A stretch of DNA of 64,000 nt from Rheinheimera sp. MMS21-TC3 (GTDB lineage: Bacteria > Pseudomonadota > Gammaproteobacteria > Enterobacterales > Alteromonadaceae). Shown one piece after another: positions 1 through 7,554 of this stretch (positions within the stretch are counted from its first letter, which is position 1; the number at the start of each line of letters is the position of its first letter). The notes under the pieces are model-generated. The model saw only the letters and a program-made list of their open reading frames with translations, did not search any database and was not told the origin of the DNA. Position numbers and translations under genes: made by a program. The DNA lies in contig NZ_CP135084.1 of the NCBI RefSeq assembly GCF_032229285.1, positions 558,001 to 622,000 on the forward strand, given 5' to 3'.

Positions 1-14
1 TGTAACTTGTAAAA

Positions 15-57
15 ACAATATATTCGTTGTATTCTTTTAAAACAACATAGATGTTGT
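15..57 (+). promoter_or_regulatory. Paired operator-like palindromes upstream of hipBA
   Basis: Positions 42-57 read ACAACATAGATGTTGT, two 7-base arms in perfect inverted repeat around AG. Positions 15-30 read ACAATATATTCGTTGT and match the first site at 12 of 16 positions. The sites are 27 bp apart, about 2.5 helical turns, and lie 26-69 bp before the hipB start. HipB-family antitoxins bind repeated palindromes in their own promoter, so autoregulation is the likely role. The sequence is not the E. coli TATCC-GGATA operator. Confidence 0.6.
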
Positions 58-83
58 ATGTTTAAAGTGAATAGGTAGCCACT

Positions 84-458
84 ATGCAATATCCAGTATT
101 AACAATCGCTCAATTAAAACTGTATATCAAAGCGCTTCGCAACAAGTTGGGTTACACACAAGCTAATGCTGGTGAGCTATTAGGGCTTACACAGCAAGGG
201 TATCAACGATTAGAAAATAACCCAGAAAGTATGAGTGTTGAGCGGTTACTTGTGCTACTTCAAACTCTACAAGCAGGTTTAGTTATAGAAGTGCGCACCA
301 AGCCAGAAGATAACATTCAGAGCTCAACAGCTATCAGCGAGCCAAAAAATATAGACACTCGAGCTGATAACCCTTCAAACCAGTCAAAAATAGCGAGTGA
401 AAGCAACAATAAATCTAGGGTGTTAGCGGTTCGCTCTAATAAAAAGTTGGAGTGGTGA
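84..458 (+). CDS. hipB: HipB-like XRE antitoxin/repressor
   Basis: A 124-residue protein with a helix-turn-helix of the XRE/Cro type at about residues 10-70, including the recognition-helix region TQQGYQRLENN. The tail after residue 75 is polar, rich in Ser, Asn and Lys, and probably disordered; it is longer than in E. coli HipB (88 residues). The stop lies 3 bp before the hipA start, so the two genes form a tight operon. By family it should bind the palindromes upstream and neutralise HipA. I am confident of the fold; the antitoxin role rests on the adjacent HipA. Confidence 0.85.
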   Translation: MQYPVLTIAQLKLYIKALRNKLGYTQANAGELLGLTQQGYQRLENNPESMSVERLLVLLQTLQAGLVIEVRTKPEDNIQSSTAISEPKNIDTRADNPSNQSKIASESNNKSRVLAVRSNKKLEW

Positions 459-461
459 TGT

Positions 462-1796
462 ATGCAGATTAAATTAACCTCGCAGCATTTAGCAATATGG
501 ATGAATGGCGATATTGTAGGGTACTGGCACCCTGTTAAACATACCTTCCAATATGATGATGCATGGATAGCAAACCCGTTATGCCGGCCACTTTCTCTTT
601 CATTGCCAATTGTTCCTGGTAATAGTGAAATTAAAAGTGAAGCGGTTCTTAACTATTTCGATAACTTGTTGCCGGACACGATGGATATACGTAGGCGTAT
701 AGCAACAAAATTTGGTACTAAAAATACCGAGGCGAGTGAGCTACTTAGAGCTGTTGGTAGAGACTGTATTGGCGCTATTCAAATATTGCCTATAGATGAA
801 ATTCCAGACATATCGCAGATCGAAGGTAAGTTACTTGCTGAAAGTGACGTTGCTGACTTATTAATTGAGGTGCCAAAAGGGTTCGGCCGTAGCCATAAGG
901 ATGACCCGCTTCGGTTATCACTTGCTGGCGCTCAGGAAAAGACAGGCTTGTTATTATTTGAGGAAAACTGGTATATCCCAAGTGGCTCTACGCCAACGAC
1001 ACATATATTTAAATTGCCTCTAGGCCTAATAGCAAATATGAATGTGGACCTATCGACATCCGTTGAGAATGAATGGCTTTGCTCACGCATTGTTCAAGGC
1101 TATGGGATCCCGGTTGCTAACTGCCAACCAATGTCTTTTAGTAATGGTAAACAATCGGTAAAAGCATTAGTAGTAGAAAGGTTTGATCGTAAATTGCTTA
1201 TTGATGACGGCGTAATCTTAAGGTTGCCTCAAGAAGATATGTGTCAAGCGCTAGGCATTAACTCATTAAATAAGTATGAGAGTGATCAAGGTCCTACTGC
1301 AAAAGCGATTATGGATATATTGCAAAGCGGCTCAAATTCGCAAGCAGACAGTCAACTATTCTTTAGAGCATTGATTGTTTTTTGGATATTGGCAGCAATA
1401 GATGGTCACGCTAAAAATTTTTCAATTCAATTAAAGGGCGGCAACAAATATCAGCTTGCACCATTGTATGATGTTTTGTCTGCACATCCGATTATTGGTA
1501 AAGGGGCCAATCAAATTGCAAAACAAAAAGCTGAATTGGCAATGTCAGTTGTTTCAAATAATAAACACAAAAAAATATTCTCAATGGCAGCACGACACTG
1601 GATTACTTTTGGGCAGCATTTAGGTTTACGCCCTGATATTGTCATGCGCGAGCTATCTTATGTTTACTACCAAACAAATAAAGTAATCGACTCAGTTAAG
1701 CTAGAGCTACCAAAAGACTTTCCTGAGTCAGTGTCAAATCCGATATTCACTGGTATGACTGTACTTAATGAAAAATTGGCTGTAATACTTGAATAA
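462..1796 (+). CDS. hipA: HipA-type serine/threonine kinase toxin
   Basis: A 444-residue HipA kinase, the usual length. The N-terminal HipA_N domain covers about residues 5-110. Residues 153-160 read SLAGAQEK, with Ser153 matching the autophosphorylated serine of E. coli HipA. HxxK at 181-184 supplies the nucleotide-binding lysine, ERFDR is at 239-243, EDMCQALG at 258-265, and DGHAKNFS at 314-321 holds the catalytic Asp and metal-binding Asn. All key residues are present, so the toxin looks active. E. coli HipA phosphorylates glutamyl-tRNA synthetase and causes growth arrest and persistence; the target of this one cannot be read from sequence. A damaged IS begins 13 bp after its stop. Confidence 0.9.
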   Translation: MQIKLTSQHLAIWMNGDIVGYWHPVKHTFQYDDAWIANPLCRPLSLSLPIVPGNSEIKSEAVLNYFDNLLPDTMDIRRRIATKFGTKNTEASELLRAVGRDCIGAIQILPIDEIPDISQIEGKLLAESDVADLLIEVPKGFGRSHKDDPLRLSLAGAQEKTGLLLFEENWYIPSGSTPTTHIFKLPLGLIANMNVDLSTSVENEWLCSRIVQGYGIPVANCQPMSFSNGKQSVKALVVERFDRKLLIDDGVILRLPQEDMCQALGINSLNKYESDQGPTAKAIMDILQSGSNSQADSQLFFRALIVFWILAAIDGHAKNFSIQLKGGNKYQLAPLYDVLSAHPIIGKGANQIAKQKAELAMSVVSNNKHKKIFSMAARHWITFGQHLGLRPDIVMRELSYVYYQTNKVIDSVKLELPKDFPESVSNPIFTGMTVLNEKLAVILE

Positions 1797-1808
1797 ACCT
1801 TTTTGATT

Positions 1809-2905
1809 TGTAACTACCCCGTAAAATAATACAGATTACTCGTAGAATTTCTTTTAAGCTAGAGCAAAGGAGTTTTACGATGAGCAAACGCAAAACAGAA
1901 AGCCAAATTGTGGCGATTTTGAAAGAAGCCGAAGTGGGCGTGCCCATTAAAGATATCTGCCGTAAGTATGGCATTGGCAATTCCACCTTTTATAAGTGGC
2001 GTGAAAAGTATGGCGGTATGGAAGCATCCGATGTACGGCGCTTAAAAGAGCTTGAAGAAGAAAACCGGCGACTCAAGCAGATGTATGCCGAATTAAGCCT
2101 GAAATCACAGATGCAGTATAACGCGAGTATTGTAAAGTGCTGTAATGTGGTCGGCATCAGCCGTACCGCCTACTACTACGAGCCTAAGCTGGCCGATGAT
2201 GATGAATTCATTGATGCCTTAAATGCGTTAGTTGAAAGGCATCATCGGTGGGGTTTCCCTAAATGCTTTAAACGCCTTCGACAGCTACACAAGCGTGTCT
2301 ATCCTGTTTATACACAACTAAAACTGAACCTACGACGCAAAGGAAAGCAGCGGCTGCCCAACCGTAATCCGGACCCCTTGGTTGCACCGAGTGCACTGGG
2401 TAAGTGCTGGTCAATGGATTTTATGAGCGATATCTTGCACAACAAAGTCCGGTTTCGGACATTTAACGTTATTGATGACTTTAACCGTGAAGTACTAGGG
2501 ATTGACATCGCGACCAGCATGCCATCATTACGTGTGATACGTTATCTAGATCAACTTGCTGAATGGCATGGCTATCCTGAAAAAAATCCGAGTTGATAAC
2601 GGCAGCGAGTTCACCTCAGAAGTCTTCGTCAACTGGGCACAAGCACATGGAATTATGATTGACTAACCGGGTTGCCCATACCAAAACGCATATATTGAAC
2701 GATTTAACCGAACGTATCGTGATGATGTACTGGATTTATACATATTCAACAACCTGAATGAAGTGAAGCAAATAACTGAAGAGTGGATTGAGTTGTATAA
2801 CACTGAACGGCCGCACGACTCACTTAATGACATGACGCCACTAGAGTACAGAAATGCGGCATAAATACTCTACGAGATGACTGTGTTATAAATGGGGCAT
2901 TTACA
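1809..2905 (+). mobile_element. Degenerate IS3-family element (IS407-like)
   Basis: The ends form an imperfect terminal inverted repeat of about 38 bp. The left end starts TGTAACTACCCC at 1809; the right end, read on the other strand from 2905, starts TGTAAATGCCCC. Both share ACAG and CTCGTAGA further in with a one-base offset. Inside lies one damaged transposase reading frame. The flanking triplets, ATT before 1809 and GCT after 2905, do not match, so no target duplication remains. This suggests one flank was lost by deletion or recombination after insertion. Confidence 0.8.
1880..2864 (+). pseudogene. IS3-family transposase, broken
   Basis: The N-terminus (about residues 1-75) is an IS407-type OrfA with helix-turn-helix (IVAILKEAEVGVPIKDICRK) and a leucine-zipper-like helix. 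It passes directly, in the same frame, into the OrfB helix-turn-helix and rve integrase domain (SMDFMSD, NVIDDFNRE), so the normal orfA/orfB junction has been deleted. A run of seven A at 2580-2586 shifts the frame and gives a stop at 2594-2596. The remaining OrfB (VDNGSEF, YIERFNRTYRDD, ERPHDSL) continues in another frame, interrupted by TAA where related enzymes have a Gln codon before Pro-Gly. At least three lesions, so not functional. Confidence 0.85.
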
Positions 2906-3115
2906 GCTTGGTTCCCTGCTGGAAGCACTTTATCTTCAAGACAATTTAAAGGTTTTTCAGAAAAATGGGAGTTTGTGGGGCAAAAGCTAGACAAACATCC
3001 GCTTTTGGGACGTTTACTGGTTGATGATAATTTAAAACCAATTCCGAATATGCAAAAAGGTTTTAGCTATTTACCGCTTACTACTTATTTAGATCGCAGT
3101 GCAAACCAAGCATGA
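2906..3115 (+). pseudogene. 3' fragment of an unknown gene, cut by the IS
   Basis: An open frame of about 69 codons without a start runs from the IS right end to a TGA at 3113-3115. It encodes a plausible soluble protein C-terminus (for example KWEFVGQKLDKHPLLGRLL and KGFSYLPLTTYLDR). I do not recognise the family. The last 31 bp overlap the convergent methyltransferase end. It looks like the tail of a gene whose front was removed with the IS left flank, which agrees with the missing target duplication. Chance open frame is the alternative. Confidence 0.35.
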
Positions 3116-3783
3116 ACCAAACTTGCTTGATAAAACTGCACAGGTGAGTCAAAACCACCACGCTTAATAATAGACTCAACAGTACTTGGCGGCAAAATTG
3201 CCATATCTCTTACTAAGGCTGAACCTAGCTTTTCTTTAGCATCTGCGGGGACATTGCCAGCATGTAGCATAGTTCCCCACATTTTTAGCAAGGCGTTATA
3301 TTCGGCTGAACCTACCTCTGACGATAAATCGGCGCTAACTAATAATCCGCTGGGTTTAAGCCTTTCTGCAATTGCCCGAAAAAAGCATGAGCGTTGTTTA
3401 TTATCAAGAATAAACTGTGAAACCATAAAACAAGTGGCCGCATCATAGAGTTCAGTATCGTCTAGTGATTCAACATAGCCATTATGAAATTGACAGCGAG
3501 AAATAAAGCCTTCTTTTTCTGCCCTTTGCCGACACAAGTTAAGCATGGCAGCAGAGGGTTCAACGGCAGTAAATTGCCAGCTTGGAAACTTATTAGCTAA
3601 ATAAGACAACTCTCTGCCGGTACCTAACCCGACACACATTATTCGAGCATTTAGTGGTAAGTCTGCAAAGATCCATTCCAGCTGAAAATACAAGCCTTGG
3701 TGAATAGGCGCCAGCTTGTTTAGCTGAACCTCATAGCTGGAAGCTAGCTTATCAAAAACGGCTTTTAATTGTTTTGGATCCAT
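3085..3783 (-). CDS. Class I SAM-dependent methyltransferase
   Basis: A 232-residue Rossmann-type methyltransferase. Motif I is VGLGTGRE at residues 51-58, the acidic end of beta-2 is Glu75 in AVEPSAAML, and a post-I region with FMVSQFIL follows near residue 120. The overall layout resembles small-molecule methyltransferases of the Methyltransf_11/12/25 type. No substrate can be named. It stands alone between two IS remnants, which suggests it is accessory cargo. No signal peptide or membrane segment is visible. Confidence 0.75.
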   Translation of the reverse strand: MDPKQLKAVFDKLASSYEVQLNKLAPIHQGLYFQLEWIFADLPLNARIMCVGLGTGRELSYLANKFPSWQFTAVEPSAAMLNLCRQRAEKEGFISRCQFHNGYVESLDDTELYDAATCFMVSQFILDNKQRSCFFRAIAERLKPSGLLVSADLSSEVGSAEYNALLKMWGTMLHAGNVPADAKEKLGSALVRDMAILPPSTVESIIKRGGFDSPVQFYQASLVHAWFALRSK

Positions 3784-3826
3784 CTAGCACCGCCACCTAT
3801 TTAACTGTCTGTACAGTCTGTTTTAT

Positions 3827-4170
3827 CTGAGGTATCCCCAGAAATTCTGTAGTTAATCGCCAAAAACATCTAACCATGAATACCGCCATGAATGTTAAAA
3901 CTATGCTCGCCGATTTCCTCTGATTTGTCACCCCTAAAAGTATGCAGAAAGCGCGATTTTCTGTCCTGTTGGACGCGGTTACAGCTCTTTGTCCACATTT
4001 GCACTGGGCGTTTTTAAAGCAACTCAAGGCCATGTTACCTAGCGACTGTAAGCCTGTTATTGTCACCGATGCTGGCTTCAAATTGCACTGGGTTGCACAG
4101 TGGAATTGGGCGCTAATCAAATTGGCAAAGAGCTGATACTATGGGGTGTAAATTTGTGGGGATCCCTCAG
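3827..4170 (+). mobile_element. Miniaturised IS4-family remnant
   Basis: The ends are a 20-bp inverted repeat with 18 matches: CTGAGGTATCCCCAGAAATT at 3827-3846, and the complement of 4151-4170, CTGAGGGATCCCCACAAATT. Between them lie only about 300 bp holding a collapsed transposase frame. Flanking bases show no clear target duplication. The element looks like an internally deleted, non-autonomous derivative. Its right end lies inside the 5' part of the next reading frame. Confidence 0.7.
3876..4136 (+). pseudogene. IS4-family transposase, internally deleted
   Basis: One frame from ATG 3876 gives an IS4-like N-terminus (MNVKTMLADFL), a TGA at 3921, then MQKARFSVLLDAVTALC, which is followed abruptly by FLKQLKAMLPSDCKPVIVTDAGF. 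That last stretch is the second catalytic Asp region of IS4 transposases and normally lies over a hundred residues further on. The frame ends at 4136 without the YREK region or C-terminal Glu. So the gene has a nonsense codon, a large internal deletion and a missing C-terminus. Confidence 0.65.
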
Positions 4171-4476
4171 CTAGTTCGGTTTATTTTATTGTTCATTATT
4201 AATAAACTTGAACAGATAAATAAACGCCGAATAACATTAGGTTTTAAACAACACGATATGATGCTGCAAGTAGGGATATCGCGTCAGCAATATCAGAGAC
4301 TAGAATCGAAAGGCAACCCGCGGCTTGATACGCTTGAGTTAATAGCTAAAGGGCTGAAAAGTGAAATATTACTTATTCCAAATGAAAAGCTTAATGCCGT
4401 GATAGCGTTACTGTGCGAAGGATCTAGTCCATCCATTGATGCATTGCCTTCTGATAATGAGAAAAGTAAGTTTTAA
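4141..4476 (+). CDS. Orphan HipB-like XRE regulator, altered N-terminus
   Basis: A 111-residue protein whose residues about 20-85 form an XRE helix-turn-helix (GFKQHDMMLQVGISRQQYQR, then LESKGNPRLDTLELIAKGL), close to short HipB-like antitoxins. The first 10 or so residues are encoded by the right end of the IS4 remnant, so the present start is probably not the original one. No hipA follows. After the stop at 4474-4476, a shift of frame gives DDPWQGLLGENE and a stop at 4511-4513, which looks like an original C-terminus lost by frameshift. It may be a pseudogene or a working solitary repressor. Confidence 0.6.
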   Translation: MGCKFVGIPQLVRFILLFIINKLEQINKRRITLGFKQHDMMLQVGISRQQYQRLESKGNPRLDTLELIAKGLKSEILLIPNEKLNAVIALLCEGSSPSIDALPSDNEKSKF

Positions 4477-5002
4477 CTGATGATCCATGGCAAGGATTGC
4501 TGGGGGAAAATGAATGAGCACTGCCAATGAATAATGAGCATAAAGCTGGGTTAAAAGCGCACTGGAGTAAACTTCATGATGATTTTAAAATTTATGCCTT
4601 ACCTAAAGATAAAAATTGAATCGCTAGAGTTAGCAATTTAGTTCAAATTAGCTTAAAAACTGTCGAAAATTTTCGACATCAAAACTCAGATATTTTTTAT
4701 AAATTATAAATTTTTGTCGAGGGAAAGAGTCAATATCGATGCTCGAATTGATATTTATTTGTGCCCAAATATGTGCCCAAATGGTGCTGTTTTAACAGGG
4801 GATTTGTTGGCGCTGATATATGCATATGTGTTTGATATATAGGGATTTTATTTTTGTGGGGTTGGTTTTAATTGCCCTCCGGAGGCAGAGGCCACAGGTT
4901 CGACAAAAACGTCGGGAGCGTTTTTGAACAGCTTTGCTGGCCCGAAGGGCAAGGGCAGGACAGCCCGAGTAATCCGGCAGGTGCGCTATAAAAATCAAGG
5001 TC
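4477..5002. other. Gene-poor stretch with palindromes and a GC-rich block
   Basis: No gene is supported here. Visible structure: a perfect 18-bp palindrome TGTCGAAAATTTTCGACA at 4661-4678; a direct repeat TGTGCCCAAAT at 4760-4770 and 4772-4782, of the kind seen near integrase att sites; and a GC-rich, hairpin-rich block at about 4870-4985 with CCTCCGGAGG and GCCCGAAGGGC, set in otherwise very AT-rich sequence. A short open frame at 4528-4617 (about 30 residues, starting MNNEHKAGLKAHWSKLHDDF) is not recognised. The block may be a dispersed repeat or an end of a former island. Confidence 0.5.
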
Positions 5003-5524
5003 TTAGCTTTTTCTTTTGCCAGTAATCATTGGTCGAAGTAATGAAATCTTCCCCCACCAACTAACTAAAATTATTGCGATAATATGTATTAAAACGATTG
5101 CATACAAAGTATTTGCAAATATTGAATGTATATTTTTTATTAATGAATTACCAAAAAAATAATCTATTTCTTCAAGTATAAACCCCGTTGTTGCTAAGCC
5201 AATAACAAGTAACCAAGTGCTAATAATCATTAACCAGCCTATTGGGTTGTGGCCGCTCTGACTAGGAATATTGCGGGAACGCAGATGCGAATAATGTAAT
5301 GCGAAATTTTTATAATGCAGATTTAAATGCTTAAAACTAGCATAATTTGTAGTTATTGTTGCCCAGACAATTCTGACTAAAATAGTGGTTAAAGCAATAT
5401 ATCCAAATACTTGATGTGGATTACTTCCTGGTTCAAGTAAAAAATAATTTAAAGTAAAAGCCAATACGAGGATCCAATGGCATACTCTTACCAATGGATC
5501 CCATATTAATAAGTATTTAGCCAA
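5003..5524 (-). CDS. Cytochrome b561-type membrane protein
   Basis: A 173-residue inner-membrane protein with four predicted membrane helices. The start, WDPLVRVCHWILVLAF, is the family hallmark of the Ni,Fe-hydrogenase b-type/b561 cytochromes, with a haem-ligand candidate His at residue 17. Further His residues sit in HNPIGW and in the last helices (NIHSIFANTLYAIVLIHI). It should bind two b haems and pass electrons between quinones and a periplasmic or membrane partner. Its stop-start spacing with the upstream PepSY lipoprotein is 2 bp, so both are one transcript. The partner and electron donor are not evident. Confidence 0.8.
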   Translation of the reverse strand: MAKYLLIWDPLVRVCHWILVLAFTLNYFLLEPGSNPHQVFGYIALTTILVRIVWATITTNYASFKHLNLHYKNFALHYSHLRSRNIPSQSGHNPIGWLMIISTWLLVIGLATTGFILEEIDYFFGNSLIKNIHSIFANTLYAIVLIHIIAIILVSWWGKISLLRPMITGKRKS

Positions 5525-5526
5525 AT

Positions 5527-5808
5527 CTAGTGGCTTTCTTGTTTTACTATAGAGCCATCTACAGGATTAAAGTAAATTTCTACCTTACTGTTATTTTTAT
5601 CTGTTCCATAAATTTCATAACAATTCCCTTTAGTAACTTTAAACTCATTAATTTTATAGCCTGAAGCAAGTAAGCTGGCTTGAAACTTATCTTGATCTAG
5701 CCATTCAGATTGTGGATCACTTGTGCAAACTGTCGGGTTATCAGCTACACCACAACCGTTTAGTAAAGCTGCACTGAATACTAATGCAATTAAATATTTA
5801 ATTTTCAT
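5527..5808 (-). CDS. PepSY-like lipoprotein
   Basis: A 93-residue precursor with a short signal peptide and lipobox LNGC, so it is probably lipidated and faces the periplasm. The mature part is a single PepSY-like domain (residues about 40-93, ending VEIYFNPVDGSIVKQE). I chose the ATG at 5806-5808 because an AGGA Shine-Dalgarno lies about 8 bp upstream and the lipoprotein signal then starts cleanly; a longer frame exists upstream. It is co-transcribed with a cytochrome b561, a common pairing in proteobacteria. PepSY domains are thought to regulate or chaperone partners; the function here is unknown. Confidence 0.7.
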   Translation of the reverse strand: MKIKYLIALVFSAALLNGCGVADNPTVCTSDPQSEWLDQDKFQASLLASGYKINEFKVTKGNCYEIYGTDKNNSKVEIYFNPVDGSIVKQESH

Positions 5809-5867
5809 TTTACATTTCCTTTTTAGATGAAAGTTATACAATTCATATTGATTAGGATAAGAATAGG

Positions 5868-6407
5868 TTAAAAAATTAGAATTTTTAAGCCTATCAATAT
5901 TAACACAATTCCGCCTAGTAGCTCTGCTTTACTTTCTAACCAAGAGCCTGTTAGCTTTCCAATGACGACACCGAGCCAGCTAAAAATTAAAGTGGTTATG
6001 CCTATAATAAAACAAGCAGATATAGGATTAACTTGTAATATAGTTAGAGAAAAGCCTGCAGCCATTGCATCGATACTAGTAGCCAATGCTAGAATAAGCA
6101 TAACCTTATGAGTTATTTTAACTATATTATTTTCAACGCCTTCACTTCTTGATTCATATATCATTTTCCCGCCGATCAAAGTAAGTAATACAAAAGCAAT
6201 CCATGGTGCTAATACTTCAATCCAAACAAAAATTCCTATACCCACAGCATAACCAATTAAGGGCATGATACCTTGGAATAGTCCAAAATAAATACCAGCA
6301 ATTAATCCTAAAGGTAATCTGGTCTGGCTGTGTTTGGCACCAAGCCCAATAGATACGGCGAATGCATCCATACTTAATGCTAGTGCTAGTACGATAACTT
6401 CAAACAT
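5868..6407 (-). CDS. mntP: Manganese efflux pump MntP
   Basis: A 179-residue, six-helix protein of the MntP/YebN family, close to the E. coli length of 188. The N-terminal repeat motif [16 protein letters not shown] and its partner [15 protein letters not shown] carry the paired Asp residues needed for Mn(II) export. It removes excess manganese from the cytosol. In enterobacteria it is controlled by MntR and a yybP-ykoY riboswitch; I looked at the 120 bp upstream and do not see the riboswitch core. It reads in the same direction as the PepSY/cytochrome pair, 59 bp apart. Confidence 0.88.
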   Translation of the reverse strand: MFEVIVLALALSMDAFAVSIGLGAKHSQTRLPLGLIAGIYFGLFQGIMPLIGYAVGIGIFVWIEVLAPWIAFVLLTLIGGKMIYESRSEGVENNIVKITHKVMLILALATSIDAMAAGFSLTILQVNPISACFIIGITTLIFSWLGVVIGKLTGSWLESKAELLGGIVLILIGLKILIF

Positions 6408-6593
6408 TTAGAACGCGATCCTTTTACTTAGTTGTTGCTTCTATCAATATCCACTAGTAATAACTGAAGCAAAATATTTTCACAAAAATAATGATACTCT
6501 ATTTACGTTAAGATAACGCTTTCTACTTGCCCCCTCTGGCAGGATAGTTGTCACTACTTAAAATTTAACCAGTTGGGGCGTTAAGGGCTGATT

Positions 6594-7094
6594 ATGCCAA
6601 GTTACAGTGAAGAACGTAAACAAATGATTTTGAGTAAATTATTACCACCATCAAATATGTCTGTTGCCCAAGTATCAAGAAGTGAAGGTATTGGTTTGCA
6701 AACTTTGTATAATTGGCGAGATAAAGCCAAACAACAAGGTCGTCCTGTGCCCGGAAACAAATCCACCCCAGAGCAATGGTCAGCAGAAGCTAAGCTTGCC
6801 ACCGTGATTGAAACTGCCAGTTTAAATGAAGCCGAACTAAGTGAGTATTGTCGTCAAAAAGGGCTTTATGTTGAACAAGTAAAAGCGTGGAAAGCAGATT
6901 CTTTAAGAGGTTTTAAAAGCTCTCGTGAGCAAGAGCTTGAGACAAAACGCCAGCGTCAGGCTGACCATAAAGAAATTAAACAGTTAAAACGCGAACTTCG
7001 CCATAAAGAAAAAGCACTGGCTGAAACTGCGGCATTGCTGGTACTACGAAAAAAGTTAAATGCGTTGTGGGAGAACGACAGCGAGGACGACTAA
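6594..7094 (+). CDS. IS3-family transposase OrfA
   Basis: A complete 166-residue OrfA. The N-terminal helix-turn-helix includes SVAQVSRSEGIGLQTLYNWR; a second one includes LSEYCRQKGLYVEQVKAWK. A long charged coiled-coil (residues about 115-160) ends in KALAETAALLVLRKKLNALW, a strongly conserved signature of this transposase type. OrfB, which supplies the DDE domain, is truncated downstream, so this protein cannot move the element by itself and might only bind the ends. Confidence 0.8.
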   Translation: MPSYSEERKQMILSKLLPPSNMSVAQVSRSEGIGLQTLYNWRDKAKQQGRPVPGNKSTPEQWSAEAKLATVIETASLNEAELSEYCRQKGLYVEQVKAWKADSLRGFKSSREQELETKRQRQADHKEIKQLKRELRHKEKALAETAALLVLRKKLNALWENDSEDD

Positions 7095-7189
7095 CCTCGT
7101 TCTCACAGCGCACAGAGTACGTGTTGTTGATACAAGAAGCGAATAAAGCGGGAGCGAGGCTTTATCTGGCGTGTAATGAAGTTGGCATT
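7067..7189 (+). pseudogene. Truncated IS transposase OrfB N-terminus
   Basis: About 40 codons of OrfB overlap the OrfA end by 28 bp in another frame and contain LLIQEANKAGARLYLACNEVGI, the start of the OrfB helix-turn-helix region. The frame then runs into foreign sequence and stops at 7253-7255. The DDE integrase core is absent. Confidence 0.6.
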
Positions 7190-7380
7190 TGGCCTCTTTT
7201 TTCTTTTAAGCCAAGAATAATAGTACCACCGTCAGTGTTGGCAAACGCGCTATAGGTTTCCCACATATCTTTCGGTATTGCACCTTTTCCATCTATGCCA
7301 CTAGCTTGCTTACACTCTAGCTCTGATGATTCTCGTAAAAGAGATATATCTTCTAGCGTCTTAATTTCAAATCTTGCCAT
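7162..7380 (-). pseudogene. AlbA_2/Schlafen-type N-terminal fragment
   Basis: About the first 60 residues match the start of AlbA_2 (divergent AAA-4/Schlafen) domain proteins: ESSELECKQASG is the nucleic-acid-binding motif and YSAFANTDGGTIILGLKEK the conserved following strand. Full-length relatives usually have 400-500 residues. The frame enters IS sequence at about 7189 and stops at 7162, so the rest of the gene is gone. Such proteins are often regulators or parts of defence loci; here only the relic remains. Confidence 0.6.
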
Positions 7381-7554
7381 TTATCACCGTATGAATAAAA
7401 AAGTGAGCTACCGAGAGTGAAAAGTTTATATCGATATTTAAACACTTTTTGCCAAGTAAAACTAATCTAACTCCAGAGCTGTGTATATTGTTTTAAGACA
7501 GGTAATGGTGGATCGTTAACATAAAATTAATGTGCTACGACCCCATATTAGGTG

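Larger units (their letters stand above)
6528..7189 (+). mobile_element. Truncated IS3-family element
   Basis: The left part of an IS: a left end near 6528 (TGCCCCCTCTGGCAGG), a complete OrfA, and the start of OrfB. At about 7189, after the OrfB residues ACNEVGI, homology to transposase stops and sequence of an unrelated gene on the other strand begins. About two thirds of the element and its right end are missing. The exact left boundary is an estimate. Confidence 0.65.

Noticed and set aside
3797-4120. 107-codon minus-strand frame over the IS4 remnant
   Set aside because: The plus strand carries the recognisable transposase remains in the same place.
4792-4998. Open frame of 68 codons on the minus strand
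   Set aside because: It is read through the GC-rich palindromic block; the Arg/Cys-rich product and lack of a good RBS point to a repeat, not a gene.
6408-6530. yybP-ykoY manganese riboswitch before mntP
   Set aside because: The conserved core could not be found in the 120 bp upstream.
1-7554. Intact defence island
   Set aside because: hipBA is the only intact candidate; the AlbA_2 gene is a fragment and no restriction, CBASS, Abi or similar genes are present.
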